NCBI GenBank assembly: GCA_039881145.1
Contig: JAYKKI010000032.1
Span: 14,216,501-14,280,500, forward strand
Direction: 5' to 3'
Length of the DNA: 64,000 bases
Source: Druceiella hillmani
Lineage: Eukaryota; Arthropoda; Insecta; Lepidoptera; Hepialidae
In this document: piece after piece, positions 24,150 to 35,465 of the stretch
Position numbering within the stretch: position 1 is the stretch's first letter
How the letters are laid out: the number at the start of each line of letters is the position of its first letter
The notes under the pieces: model-generated
The model's input: the letters and a program-made list of their open reading frames with translations, nothing else
Databases searched by the model: none
Told to the model about the DNA's origin: nothing
Program-made: the position numbers and the translations under genes

Positions 24150-24735
24150 ATTGTTAACTTGTGTTTTCACGCAACGCTTACATATTATTACGAAGTAATA
24201 TTTTTGGCAATTCGAAAGTATATGTTTCATCATATAAATTTCGTGGTAGAAAAAGCGCAATCGCAAAGTAAATTTTCAAACAAAATATTAAACAAAAAAT
24301 AAACTTTACTCACGCAGTGATTAGATAGAAGATATTTACCTATTGTTCTTGTGTTTTCACGCAACTCTTACCTATTTTTTACGAATTAATATTTTTGACA
24401 ATATGAAATTATGATTTTTATCGTATAAATTTTGTGGTAGAAAAAGCACAACCGCAAAGTAAATTTTTAAACAAAATATTAAACAAAAAATAAACTTTAC
24501 TCACGCAGTGATTAGATAGAAGATATTTACCTATTGTTCTTGTGTTTTCACGCAACGCTTACTTATTTTTTACGATTTAATATTTTTGACAATATGAAAT
24601 TACGAGTTTTATCGTATAAATTTCGTAGTAGAAAAAGCGCAATCGCAAAGTAAATTTTGCAAAGAAAATATTAAACAAAAAAATAAACTATACCCATGCA
24701 GTGATTAGATAGAAGATACTTATTGTGTTGAAGAT
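24150..24735. repeat. 190-bp tandem repeat, three copies
   Basis: GTGTTTTCACGCAAC starts at 24161, 24351 and 24542, spacings 190 and 191 bp. Each unit then contains TATTTTT(G/T)(G/A)CAAT, TCGTATAAATTT or a close variant, GTAGAAAAAGC(G/A)CAA and AAACAAAATATTAAAC. The units end in GCAGTGATTAGATAGAAGAT. Units two and three are closest. No coding content. Confidence 0.93.
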
Positions 24736-24944
24736 ACTTATATATAATTACTTATTGTTGCCACATCTTTAAGAAATTTGAAAAATTTGAAATTATGGGT
24801 ATTGATTTCACTTTTATGTTATTGTTTTAAGCATTTTTATTTATTTACTTTTTAATCAAATCCCTGTTCGACATATAATTTAATAAGTACCTACTAAAAC
24901 GTTCAGCGAATTATAAACAAATAAAAAAACATTTATGTTAAAAA

Positions 24945-25560
24945 AACATAACGAATAAGAAACAGAAACATTGGCCGAAAACAAATATTATGAAAAGAAA
25001 GCACAATAAAAGAAATTTGCGATTCGTAAACGACCATAATATAATACTCTGCGATCATAAGACAAAAAAGTCGAAATGAGACAGAGTCCATAATGGCGAG
25101 TTAATTCAATATGCAATCTATTGGGGATCGCAATCGGATGTTGGCACCTACGTATCTACCGTAGACTTAATATACTACGAATGAAGTTTATGGTATATGT
25201 GCGGGAGCTTTCGCACACGCTAATATCGGTGTGGAAAGAAAAATTTGAAAAGTTAGCATAAAATAAAAAAAGCATTTAATAGAATAAGAAACAGGAACAA
25301 TGGTCGAAAACAAATATCATGAAAAGAAAGCATAATAAAAAAAAATGCGATCCGTAAATGACCATAATACTCTGCGATTTTAAAACAAACAAGGTGAAAT
25401 TAATGAAATGAAGGTAATACAATATGCAATCTATTGGGGATCGCAATCGGATGTTGGTACCTACGTATCTACGGTAGATTTAATATACTACGAACGAAGT
25501 TTACGGTATATGTGCGGGAGCTTTTGCATACGCTCATATGGGTATGGGACGAAAAAACTT
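24945..25560 (+). repeat. Two diverged direct copies of an about 290-bp segment
   Basis: GAATAAGAAACAG starts at 24953 and 25282, and CAATATGCAATCTATTGGGG at about 25107 and 25420. Both copies share ATCGCAATCGGATGTTGG, CCTACGTATCTAC and TATATGTGCGGGAGCTTT. Point changes and indels separate them. The second copy keeps an open frame (25408-25644, 78 codons), while the first copy lacks a comparable one. No protein family is recognised, so this is treated as a repeat rather than a gene. Confidence 0.85.
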
Positions 25561-27229
25561 CTTAACACTGAGCTGCCACCGAACCATTATATTTTGAATA
25601 CGTACAAAGCCAGGGCGATTATCTTCTCACTTGCAGAAAGTTAATTTGACCAGATGAAAGCTAGAGGCTATATGTGTAGATAGCATCCGTAACTTTTAAA
25701 AGTGGAAAATGAAATGAAGATTTTCCGGATTTCTTTCAGCATCATGGTATAATGCGAAAAATATTTTTGATAACAAGGCTAGAATCATCAGGCGGGATTA
25801 GATCTTGACTTTAACTTTATGAAATGAATAATGATCATTTTATCGATAATATGTCGAATTTGGCATCGATTTCAATTGAAGTATTTTTAAAATTTTAAAT
25901 ATTTCGAGAAAATAAAATATATCGATATTTTCTTGTCACGTTTTTGTGTTTTAAATTCGAAAGACTTTTGCTTTTTGTAGATTTAAGATTTTTAATAATA
26001 CAAAGTTTCAGCTTTATCCTATATTAATTTTAAAAATATTTTCTCTAGTCTGCACTTTGAAAAAGTAGATATTCATAATAAACATATGCATTTATATAAA
26101 TGTTTATGTTATAAATTATTAGGTATAAATTAATTCAGAATATCTGTGGTGAAACGACGAATCCAGGTTTATTATGTTTGTTTGTCTGTCTATCACAGTT
26201 TCTAAAATTCTAAAAATATTATATTTAGGTATATAATGTAAAATAATAAAAACAATATTCAGTTAAATTTAAACATTTTTTAATACAACACACGTAAAAA
26301 TATAAGTAAAAAGGAAAAGAAAATGTCGTTTTCAGAAAATATTATTTTTTCAAAGGTTTTTTTAAAATGAAATTCAGGTTTCATTTACCATTTTTCGTCT
26401 TTACGATCCGTTTCTTATATATTAAGTTTCGAATTATATTTGCAACATGTTTATCTAAATCTGCAAACTATAACCTGTAAACTTTTAATTATGGATATCC
26501 TAAGGTTGAACAAATTCTAAGTTATAAGTTTTTATTAATATAGGACAAGTAACTAAGTAAATATGAAATGAAAGATGGTAACATTCTTCTGCTATAAAGT
26601 GTGGAAATAGTAAGTGTGACAAAAAAAAGGAACTTATTTGAAACATAAAAGTTTTACATATCGTTTAAAAGCTAGTATTATAATATTATCTACACAATAA
26701 TAGACATAATTTTAACTTGAAATTAATAAATTAGTTCTTATTTCATTCAGAAAACAGAAGTTTCACTTCAAATGCGATGATTTAGGTAGGTACCTACTCT
26801 GACCATTTTTATTAGTAGTTTTGCTTCGAACCTAAAATTTTCCTCAAACCATATTAACCTCTAGGCATACTTAATACATATATCAGAATATATCTGAAAT
26901 TCAAATACAAAATGAATAAAGTTCTGGAGCTATGAAAAGAGATAGATTGTTTTACCGTACTGCCTCACTTCAATGAAATTTTAAAACTCAATAAAATTTG
27001 TAAACAATGTACTTGCCATTGCGCCCAAAGGCGATACATATTAACTTCTCACTGTCCGTCGATTATTAGATATTAATTACTCAATATCAGAATTAATCCA
27101 TGCTTAATATTGGAAAATTTACCTCGTAAAAACTGGAGGCAAAATGACGTGTTTATACATTTCATATCCATTTTATTGGAACGCAACGCAATTAATGTTA
27201 AACATTTAAAGGTACTAGAAGTTAAATAT
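25561..27229. other. AT-rich stretch, no gene seen
   Basis: TGTTTGTCTGTCTATCAC near 26177 resembles part of the dispersed Lepidoptera repeat seen at 10.2 kb, but too little is left to assign. Otherwise featureless. Confidence 0.4.
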
Positions 27230-27790
27230 ATTTTATAAGATTCAACCAATTACAAAATCATTGTGGTATCGAATAAAAATCGTAATTTATAACCTTATTT
27301 TAAACCTTATTTTGTAAGTAGGCTCCAGTATAAGAATGTTTACATGTATTTGATAAGATTCTTGCAATAACAATATCATTGAGGTATCCAAGATAATTCG
27401 TAGTTTATAAGCAGGCTCCAGTATAAGAATGATCACATATATTTCATAAGATTCATGCAATAACATCATTGAGGTATCCAAGATAAATCGTAGTTTATAA
27501 GCAGACTCCAGTATAAGAATGATCACATATATTTCATAAGATTCATGCAATAACATCATTGAGGTATCCAAGATAAAGCGTAGTTTATAAGCCGGCTCAA
27601 GTATAATAATGATTACATATATTTCATAAGATTCATGCAATAACAATATTATTGAGGTATCCAAGATAAATCGTAGTTTATAAGCAGGCTCCACTATAAG
27701 AATGATTACATATATTTCATAAGATTCATGCAATAACAATATCATTGAGGTATCCAAGATAAATCGTAGTTTATAAACAGGTTCCAGTAT
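27230..27790. repeat. 90-94-bp tandem repeat, about six copies
   Basis: GAGGTATCCAAGATA starts at 27381, 27471, 27561, 27653 and about 27747. A more diverged first unit begins near 27263. Units contain CGTAGTTTATAAGC, CAGTATAAGAATGAT and ATATTTCATAAGATTCATGC. Most unit lengths are multiples of three, so the minus strand stays open for 156 codons (27757-27287) with a repeating peptide whose core reads LLLHESYEIYVI. That frame is best seen as a by-product of the array: there is no signal peptide, no family match, and the peptide is simply the unit read in one frame. Confidence 0.93.
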
Positions 27791-29098
27791 AAGAATAAAA
27801 TTAAACGAAAAATTATATCACATCATATATATAAGTTTGTATGTACCTAGCATTTTACTACAGACTCTAAATCCAACGTATATTGCCTATAATTTTATGT
27901 ATACCGTATATACCTAATATAGAACGAAAACTGTAAGTAGAAAATGAGTACATAGGCGTAACATGAGTAAAACCAAAAACTATGTACATAAAGCAGGTCA
28001 TACTTATTTATTACGATTATCTACATAGAACAAAACAGATCGCTAGCTTTAGCAATTGTTTTAGCACTAGTCGGACAAAAAGATATACTTAATAGTCGTC
28101 GTCTGCGTTTTGTGACTGGTTTTTTGCAATATTGTTCAATGTTTGCAACTAATTTGTTTGACATTTTACGCACGGTAATGACAATTCTTAAACTAAATAC
28201 TCAAAATATTTTTTTCGTCTAGCGAGTTTGATAATTTTATTAGTGTTTGTAAAGTAGAATTGCCTTGATTATAAACTTGAATTACCTCAAAAAGTTTAAC
28301 ATTAATGCCATTGAATATGGAAATAGATCATATTACATTCAAGTGAAAAAACAAGTATAGCATGACGTCTATGAAACTTAGTTTTTTGTTTACTCTGATA
28401 TCTCGCTACAAGTAAGAAGATGTTTTTCGACAATACATATGTGGGTTAAAAAAATATTTTTTAATACTTACTATAAAATGAAAATTAGGATAACAGTCGT
28501 TTTATTTTTTTTATATAGGCACTATCGTGAAATACATTGTTTTAGAGATAAATTATGTGATGTTAATAGCCTTAAACATGAAACAATGGGAAATAAAGAG
28601 TGTTTTAATGTTGCGTTTGTATTGAATAATAAGTTTGTATAATAAAAACTCTGCGATTCTTCGCTGAAAATTTGAGAAATATGCAATTTTTGGTTTGAAG
28701 AAATTTAAAAGAAAAGTGAGGGTAGAGTTAGTTTTAAGTTGGGTACAATTAGAAACATATTGATGAAAAACTTAGTCAAACAGTTTTAAATGATAAACTT
28801 AGTCAAAAAGTAATTTTTCTCTAATTTCATGATCATTGGACTTGCATTGAGGGAAGGCATTATATTTAAGACGGAGAGATACACGAGTTCCACAAAATAT
28901 CCTAAAGAAACCTCTCGTCTGTGGGTGCCTATATACATAAGACCTTTACGTAGGTGGTTTTTGGAAGAACGAACCTGTTAATTTTAATTTCTATAAAAAT
29001 AACACGTAATTAAATTTGTTGATTGTGCTGAAGTACACTCGTGTTCATTATTTTCCTAATTTTTGTGTACACATTGGTATTACTGTGCATTTATGGGG
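27791..29098. other. AT-rich stretch, no gene seen
   Basis: No recognised coding frame. The 3' part (about 28860-28990) is slightly less AT-rich. It could be where the 5' end of the copia element once lay, but no LTR matching 32437-32620 is visible. Confidence 0.4.
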
Positions 29099-29100
29099 AG

Positions 29101-29133
<33 letters not shown>

Positions 29134-29134
29134 G

Positions 29135-29191
<57 letters not shown>
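29099..29191. repeat. (TA)n microsatellite with interruptions
   Basis: About 90 bp of TA repeats with a few GTATATA and CATATA interruptions. It abuts the first recognisable Gag sequence of the copia element and may have replaced its 5' end. Confidence 0.97.
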
Positions 29192-29194
<3 letters not shown>

Positions 29195-29770
29195 CTATTA
29201 CAGAGCGCGATATATGTAAGAAACTATATGTCTGGGAAAGTTTGGAACAGGCCTTTGATGACAGTGGGTTACGCAGAAGACTGACATTATTGAGAGATCT
29301 CTAACAACTACGTTGGAATCTCCTTCTAGCGTGGATGAGTATGTGAATAAAATAATGAGAACTGCACATAAGTTGCGGAATATCAAGTTTGACATTAATG
29401 ATGAATGACACTGGTGCTCGCTGGTTTACCTGAAACTTGCATACCAGTGATAATGGGTTTGGAGAGCTCAGGCATCAAGATCATCGACGATTCAATTAAA
29501 ACGCTACTCCTGTAGGAAGCTCAATGTACCGACAGATCAGCGTTCTTCACAGAAAAAAAGGGTCGCTCAATGGAATCCAAATGTAACAAAAGCCAATAAA
29601 GGGCCTCGATGTTATGCTGTAATAAGCATGGACATTATGCTAAGAACTGCCGAGTTTTGAAAAAGAAGAACTTGAAGAAGAAAGAAGAAAGTAAAAATTT
29701 TGTTGCAGCATTTTTAGCATCTTATCTGAAGGTAATGAATCCAGATGTATGTGAACTGCTTCCATGCATA
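29195..29770 (+). pseudogene. copia Gag remnant with zinc knuckle
   Basis: Gag packages element RNA into virus-like particles. Readable pieces include WESLEQAFDDSGLRRRL near 29236, EYVNKIMRTAHKLRN near 29339 and LAGLPETCIPVIMGL near 29416, all typical of the copia Gag helical region. A CCHC zinc knuckle follows at 29610-29650: the NKHGHYAKNC part reads cleanly, but a frame change separates the first cysteine codon from it. Stops interrupt the frame at least three times. A basic KKKNLKKKEE stretch follows near 29663. The N-terminal part is missing. Confidence 0.88.
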
Positions 29771-30478
29771 TAACCAATAGAACTAGTCCACCGATACCCA
29801 CCATAACTGTCGCCAATAAGATACCGCTACATATTGAAAGAATGGGAAAAATTAATTTATTAATTATTGGTAATGAATATTGAATATATTGGGCTTTAAT
29901 TTCTTTACCACGACCTAGGTTTCGTTGTATTACAATATCTTTAGGTGGGATATTAGCAAAGATCTAGATATTAGCAATCTTTGCTAATATCCCACCTGAA
30001 GATGTTGTAATACAACGAAACCTAGGTCGTGGTAAAGAAATTAAAGAAAGTAAAAATAATACTACATCACGTAGTATCATTTAATTATGATTGGTAATGA
30101 AGATAATAAAATTCAGGTAAGACAAGTTATGCAAATATCTAAACTTACTTCCAATCCCTTGTCAGTCAGTGCTACGGTGAAAAATGACTGTAAGGTAAAT
30201 TTTAGAGATAAATGATATTTATGACCAAAATGGCAAACTATTTTGCCTAACCACATTAGTAAACAACATAGTGTATTTGGTACATACTCATAGGGAAGTA
30301 TTTTCCAACTTTACGTGTTCAGATAAATTATATGATATTGTCCTAAGGCATACGCATGGGGCACTTGCATTTTTCAGAGGTTAGCAAGTTACCAGAATGC
30401 ACTGAAGGAGTTGAACCATTTTAAGATAATGGCAACAATGTTACATTTACCACCTGCTTCGGAGGGAAACAGAGTCGA
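29760..30478 (+). pseudogene. copia protease and pre-integrase remnant, interrupted
   Basis: ITVANKIPLHIERMGKI is readable at about 29804-29854, the segment that follows the active site in copia aspartic proteases. After the inserted hairpin element the same protein resumes with KLTSNPLSV near 30147, the conserved motif before the pre-integrase zinc region. The catalytic aspartate part is not readable. Stops follow near 30211, and only scraps lead into the integrase. The insertion duplicated 12 bp of the coding sequence (ATTGGTAATGAA). Confidence 0.85.
29878..30089 (+). mobile_element. Long-hairpin element, copy 3, nested in copia
   Basis: The copy starts TATTGAATATATT, then jumps by internal deletion to CTTTAATTTCTTTACC. 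The paired arms are otherwise intact (CACGACCTAGGTTTCG; CGAAACCTAGGTCGTG), and it ends TTTAATTATG. Exact direct repeats ATTGGTAATGAA lie on both sides (29866-29877 and 30090-30101). They join the interrupted copia protein cleanly, so this is an insertion with a 12-bp target duplication. The arms are of the AATTTC/GAAATT and GGGATATT/AATATCCC subtypes. It must be younger than the copia insertion. Confidence 0.95.
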
Positions 30479-31200
30479 TTGCCTTTTACCAATATTGGTT
30501 CAAGAGCTTCACAACCATTGCAGCTCATCCACACTGGTTTATGTGGACCTATGGAGCAAGTGACACTGGAAAGTATGAAATATTTTATTATCTTTATAGA
30601 CGATTATATAAAGAGAAGTCACGTTTATTTTCTAAAAGATAAAATGAGTGTGCTTGAAGTTTTCAAAGATTATAAAAGTAAAGTAGAACATGAACTTGAT
30701 AGAGAGATAAAAGCTGTTCACTAAGACAATGGAAATGAATATTCTAACAAAGAGTTTGAAAACTTCTTAAGTAAGCATCGAATTGAATATCAAACAACCA
30801 CTCCGTACTCGCCCCAGCAGAATGGTCTTGGAGAGAGAATGAACTGGTACCCTGGTAGAAAGAGCTAAATGTATGTTGTTTGATGCTCAATTGTCGAAAC
30901 TGTTCTAGGGGGAGGCGCTAGCGATAGCTGCCTACATCATCAATCGATCACCCGCAAAATCAATTAATGGTAAAACTCCCATGGAGATGTGGTCTGATAA
31001 GAAACCCAATTTATCAAATGTTAAGATTTTTGGCTCTGAAAATATGGCTCGAATACCTAAAGAAAAACTTCAAAATTGCATTCAAAATTCAGTAAATATA
31101 TATTTGTTGGCTATTGTGAATCTGCCAAGGGATATCGAATACTTGATCAAAAAACAAGTAAAATAATAAAAGTAGAGATTTTGTGTTTTTAGAAAATGTT
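30479..31200 (+). pseudogene. copia integrase remnant
   Basis: Integrase inserts the cDNA copy into the genome through a D,D-35-E active site. The open piece 30479-30724 begins in the zinc/linker region and reads LIHTGLCGPM, where the family normally has the first catalytic aspartate two residues after His; glycine stands there instead. YFIIFIDDY and SHVYFLKDK follow. A stop precedes DNGNEY near 30724, then PYSPQQNGLGERMN near 30803 carries the catalytic glutamate. A single-base shift follows, then AAYIINRSPAKSINGKTPMEM and NVKIFGSE. At least two stops and two frame changes make it non-functional. Confidence 0.92.
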
Positions 31201-31990
31201 CAAAAATATGATCAAAATATATAGGTACCTTGTATATCCCACAGTCCTAAAATGCAGTTAACTGAAGAACCGTGTAAAAAAGAAATAGAACACAAAAATT
31301 CTTTAAGTGATTTCAGTCTGACGACAATGATGATTCATCCTACGTACCAGGGGGTTCAATTTACACCGAGATACCAACGTATAATACAAATTTACGCCCG
31401 CGCAGAGCTGTGCAGTATGCAGAGGAGAATGATCATGATGTAAGTTACTTTTGTCCAATACTTGATCTCAGTGATACTCAGTCTCTAGATGAAGCTCTTT
31501 CATCATCTCAAGCAGTTTAGTGGAAACTATTATGCAAGAAGAATATAACTCGTTGATTAAAAGCAAAACTTGGTCGCCGGTAGATTTTCCACCAGGTGCA
31601 AGAGCCTCTTACCGTGCAAATGGGTATTTAAGACGAAAACCAATGAGAAAGGAGAAATTATTCCCTTTAAAGCAAGCCAGCCATCAGTGAAATCTTAAAT
31701 TGAACAACATTTTACTGAAAATTGGATCGGAAAAGTCTAAAATTGATTCATGTATTTATTTTTTATTAAACAAATCAATGAAAATATTCATTGCAGTATG
31801 GTCAGATGACTTCCTGATCTTTGCAAATAATAAGAACAAAATCAGAGAAATTAAGGAAAAATTAAGAAAAGAATTTAGTATGAAAGATGTGGATGAAGTG
31901 AAGCGATGCATTGACGTCAGCGACTCAGGAGGCTGGCTCAGTGGCTTCAACAACTACAAGGTAAACGTAGCCAAGACGTGGATGGTGCGT
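31201..31990 (+). pseudogene. copia reverse transcriptase remnant, internally deleted
   Basis: The N-terminal part reads EYNSLIKSKTWSPVDFPPGA near 31539. The family's core follows only briefly, and the frame then jumps past most of the palm domain. The remaining open piece 31700-32101 has KIGSEKSKIDSCIYFL and FIAVWSDDFLIFANN. The two catalytic aspartates remain, but the first two residues of the usual Y-V-D-D box are changed. KDVDEVKRCIDV then marks the end of the polymerase domain, after which another deletion leads into RNase H. Confidence 0.9.
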
Positions 31991-32436
31991 TCACCATCTA
32001 CTGTGACAACCAAAGTGCAATCACTCTGGCATCAACAGACTGTTACAAACCGAAAACTAAACATACAGATATTCGTTTATATTTTCTCAAAGAAAACATA
32101 GCTAAATGTAAAGTTTTTATTTGTGCATGGTTTTAATATAGTGGTTGATAACTTAACTAAGGGCACTACTGTGATAACCAAAGTGCAATCAGACTGGCAT
32201 CAACAGACTGTTACAAACCGAAAACTAAACAAATAGACTTTATATTCGGTTAGAATTACGTCGTTGTTTAGAATTTATATTCGTTTACATTTTTTCAGAG
32301 AACACATAGTTGAATCTAAAGTAAAGTTTTTATTTGTTAATGGTTGTAATATGGTGGCTGATAACTTAACTAAGTGCACTATACTTTTAAAGCACTTGAA
32401 CTGTATAAATAAGATGAGTCTGCGTTCTGGAGGGAG
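31990..32436 (+). pseudogene. copia RNase H end with internal duplication
   Basis: The RNase H C-terminal motifs are present: YCDNQSAITLASTDCYKPK at about 31998-32054, then KHTDIRLYFLKENIAKCK. From 32168 the same segment repeats (GATAACCAAAGTGCAATC), followed by a second version of the end (FVNGCNMVADNLTKCT near 32333). The offset between the first shared bases is 168 bp. The last coding motif, ADNLTK, lies just upstream of the purine tract and the LTR. The duplication broke the frame and is not typical of functional copies. Confidence 0.88.
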
Positions 32437-32620
32437 TGTTAGGAATTGAGAACGCGGCCACATCAATTTTCGCGGTATTTCGGAACGCATGTTCTATTGT
32501 TTATGTATGTATGTACATTAGTTTTTTTCCCTCTCTGTAAGCTTGTGTGACGTGTCAAAATATACATACGAAGTTTCCTATAAATCTCGATAGTTTTTAT
32601 TTCGAACCAAATTATCAACA
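32437..32620 (+). repeat. copia 3' long terminal repeat
   Basis: It follows directly on the purine-rich tract, begins TGTTAGGAATTGAG and can be ended at CAAATTATCAACA, giving TG...CA boundaries and 184 bp. An ending in AACA is usual for copia-type LTRs. The right boundary is inferred because no matching 5' LTR is in the window. Confidence 0.65.
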
Positions 32621-34826
32621 GACTTCTTTCCATTTCAGCCTTAAATGTCTTCTTCCTGCTCTTCCAATGGTGGATACAGTTGAGGTACCAAGTTCAAAAC
32701 ATCTCACAACATCACTTTTCTTTTCTACTTGCTCTATCGCACATATTAAAGCCACTTTCTGATTTACACCAAAACTTTTTCTGTTGGTAGTCATGTTTGC
32801 TCTTTATAATCTTGTTTACGACGGAAAATATGACTATACAAAAGCGGTAATATTTTAAGGGTCAACCTCACTCAATAAACAGTTGCCTAACGCAAATGGC
32901 AGCAATGAATATAAACAATAACATCATCTAAACTATGTCTGTTCTAGAATTATCAGCATTTGTAAAGATAATATCGCAGTCTATATGAATCTATTGGTAA
33001 TAGATATGTACTTAGTGATAATAAACAATAAACAAATTTGTCGCCTAAACTATGTCTTCTTGTTCATAACACAGAACGGGGGATACGTTACAAAGGATGA
33101 ATCGGCGTGTATGGGTTAGAAGGCAAACCAACCAAGGTCAAGCCGTGATTACGTTATAGAGAGTTTTCCATTAGAAAAAGTATCATTATAAAGAGTTTAC
33201 ATTGTAAGTACTGTTTGCACAGTATACTCGTAAATATCAAAAATTAAAAAAATAGATATCAGTACACAGGTATAATTTGTATCAAACACTGAGGGTACCC
33301 TCTCGATGCAGATAGAAGGGTGACTGAGAGGATAATCGTGTCTTTTTGTATTTGAGGAAAGTTTCAAGCGCCTACTCAAACTAATGAATTCAGTTAGATA
33401 TTTTTTTAAATGCAGAAATATTTTCACTCGTATCCTTCTTAAATTTGAACCAATAAAGCAAAAATTGAAAGATTAACATTATAGTAAGCTGCAGAGAAAC
33501 AGTAAGGAATGCGAAGCATTTTATTTTGGAAATCATATGCTCATATGGTGAGCTTTGGATATTCTATTGTCATTTAATTTATTTACTTACTTATCTTTAA
33601 AAAGCTAATTGTTTTAAACTGTAAAACAAACACTAACGGGTGCTGTTGAAAAATTATTGGCAATTTGAGTATGCATATAGTTAATATTAATTAATTGTCA
33701 ATTGTAAACTCATGACTCAACTCCATAACCATATTACTGAAACAGTCAATGGAGCAGAAGAATTGTTAAAACTGACCGTGTATATCGTGTATACCAATAC
33801 TGCATTGATTGATGCAAGTGCGGTAAAGAAGGGTGAGTACTGCACGGATATCCGTAGAAAAAACTAAAGGGAAAATAAACTATGATTTTATCATCTAACC
33901 TAGAAGCCAAGAGCATAAAGCACTTTAAATTTTATACCGAAAAATCATTAATTTATTTAACAGGTAATTTGAAAAAAGATAAGAAAGTTAATAAAGACTG
34001 TTCCCATCGGAGCTACCACGTCCCTAACCCGTCCAAAAATGCCGATTATAAAATGTAAAGGATTACTTAAAACACTACTGCTAATTTAGGAAATCGATGC
34101 AGGTAGAGGTCTTATTAGAAATAGGTAACCTAAAATGTAAGATACCATGCAATTAATAAATAAAAAAACATTGGTGTGTACTTATAACCACACGATAAAA
34201 ATGAATAATAAAACAGAAACTACGTTAACACACGCGTGTTATATTAAACTACTTTCAAGTAAAATATTAAACACTAACTGTATACACTTTAAATATTACA
34301 CTAATTAAATACAATAGCATACGCGTATTATTTTAATTTATACTAAAACGTAATTCTTTAAACGATGAACTCTGTGTTAGACGGTGAACTCATTTGCCTG
34401 ATGCCAAAGATAGCAGAGTTTACCCGATTCAGCATCACCGACGCGAGCGTGACGACTCATTTTCGTTCACTGCTCAGAAAAAGTTTGCATGATGGGCCTA
34501 AAACTTTCATTAAAAAAAAACAACATTTATGATAAGAAATATTTTAAAAATTCGTTGAGAGATGCATAATTTTTTGAGACGAATTTTAAAAGGGTAGCGG
34601 AAACGGAAGAAATACTCGTGAAAGGACGAATAATATTCAGAAAAAGGTATCATACATAGGTTTTCTAAACGTAGATCCAGGTGGATCATTCCATGAATAT
34701 GGCACAAAAATAAAAAGGTTTACGTGAATTTTTTAAAGTATTATGCTACTGTGTCGCGATTGAAACTCGGAACATTTTTTCCTTTTGTTGAAGCTAAATA
34801 TGTAACGTATCCCTTTTGTCCTTTGC
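32621..34826. other. AT-rich stretch, no gene seen
   Basis: A weak direct repeat (CTAAACTATGTCT with nearby AATAAACAAT) occurs near 32930 and 33048. A slightly less AT-rich section lies at 34380-34500. No recognisable coding sequence or RNA gene. Confidence 0.45.
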
Positions 34827-34855
34827 AATTGCCCTACAAGAACCGTAGGGCAATT
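34827..34855. repeat. Perfect small hairpin
   Basis: AATTGCCCTAC and GTAGGGCAATT form an 11-bp stem with a 7-base loop. Confidence 0.8.
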
Positions 34856-35053
34856 ACATAAGTGTTCGTATGAAGTAATCCATTAATCCATTAGTTCATA
34901 TTTTGTCTCTAAAAACTATACCTTGCATAACTCCATTTGAGTTTTGCATTCATTCTTTTCTTCTAGTTTCTTCCTTCAAATGTTTGACTGAATTTGTATA
35001 TATATATATATATTGAAGCTTTCCATTTCATTACGCATTTTAATTACTTTTGT

Positions 35054-35110
35054 TAAGACGACATTATTCACGATCAATCTTCAAGATCGATCTTGAATAA
35101 TGTCGTCTTA
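35054..35110. repeat. 57-bp near-perfect foldback
   Basis: TAAGACGACATTATTCA (35054-35070) pairs exactly with TGAATAATGTCGTCTTA (35094-35110). The inside, containing AAGATCGATCTT, pairs almost throughout. This is far cleaner than background and suggests a recent inverted duplication or a small mobile hairpin. Confidence 0.85.
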
Positions 35111-35339
35111 TGTATTTTTGCTTATTTACTCGTAGTTTATTAAGAAGTAAATGAATAAATACAATTGAGTTCTTATCAAGTTTCGATTATTACGGATACA
35201 GAAAGCTTTCAGAATCGCTAAGTCAAAAACGAACATCATTATAAAACTATATTTTGCACATTATATCCAAATGGATAAAAACAGTATTCGCAAGTTTTTT
35301 TTAATGCAAAAAATGATGTGAAGTCCCTTTTAATGATCT

Positions 35340-35465
35340 CCGAACACGGATGGATGACTTGTCATAGTGATGTATCGATAGCCGGCCAAGCTCGATATTA
35401 AATAGTGGCCATTCTCTCGCTTAGAGCCGGCCACGCATACTGCTAATGAAGTAACATCGAATAAG
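35340..35465. promoter_or_regulatory. Small GC-enriched block with a TATCGATA site
   Basis: TATCGATAGCCGGCC (35373-35387) contains the DREF octamer, and two GCCGGCCA-like motifs follow. TATCGATA occurs elsewhere in the window in AT-rich context, so the match alone is weak. No coding frame. Confidence 0.2.

Larger units (their letters stand above)
29195..32620 (+). mobile_element. Decayed Ty1/copia LTR retrotransposon
   Basis: In order on the plus strand are Gag fragments, a CCHC zinc knuckle, a protease/pre-integrase part, integrase, reverse transcriptase pieces, RNase H, a purine-rich tract (TCTGGAGGGAG, 32426-32436) and one 3' LTR starting TGTTAGG. The integrase-before-reverse-transcriptase order is diagnostic for copia rather than gypsy elements. 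The element is dead: it has stops, frameshifts, a large deletion in the reverse transcriptase, a duplicated RNase H end, and a hairpin element inserted in the protease region. No 5' LTR or primer-binding site is visible upstream, where a TA microsatellite begins. About 3.4 kb remain of an expected 4.5-5 kb. Confidence 0.93.

Noticed and set aside
29016..29304. Plus-strand frames of 67 and 87 codons over the 29.1-kb microsatellite
   Set aside because: Mostly TA-repeat translation; only the last 30 residues of the longer frame are genuine copia Gag sequence, which is listed under the relic.
33840..33850. GGGTGAGTAC splice-donor-like site
   Set aside because: There is no coding-like or GC-enriched sequence before it, and isolated donor matches are expected by chance.
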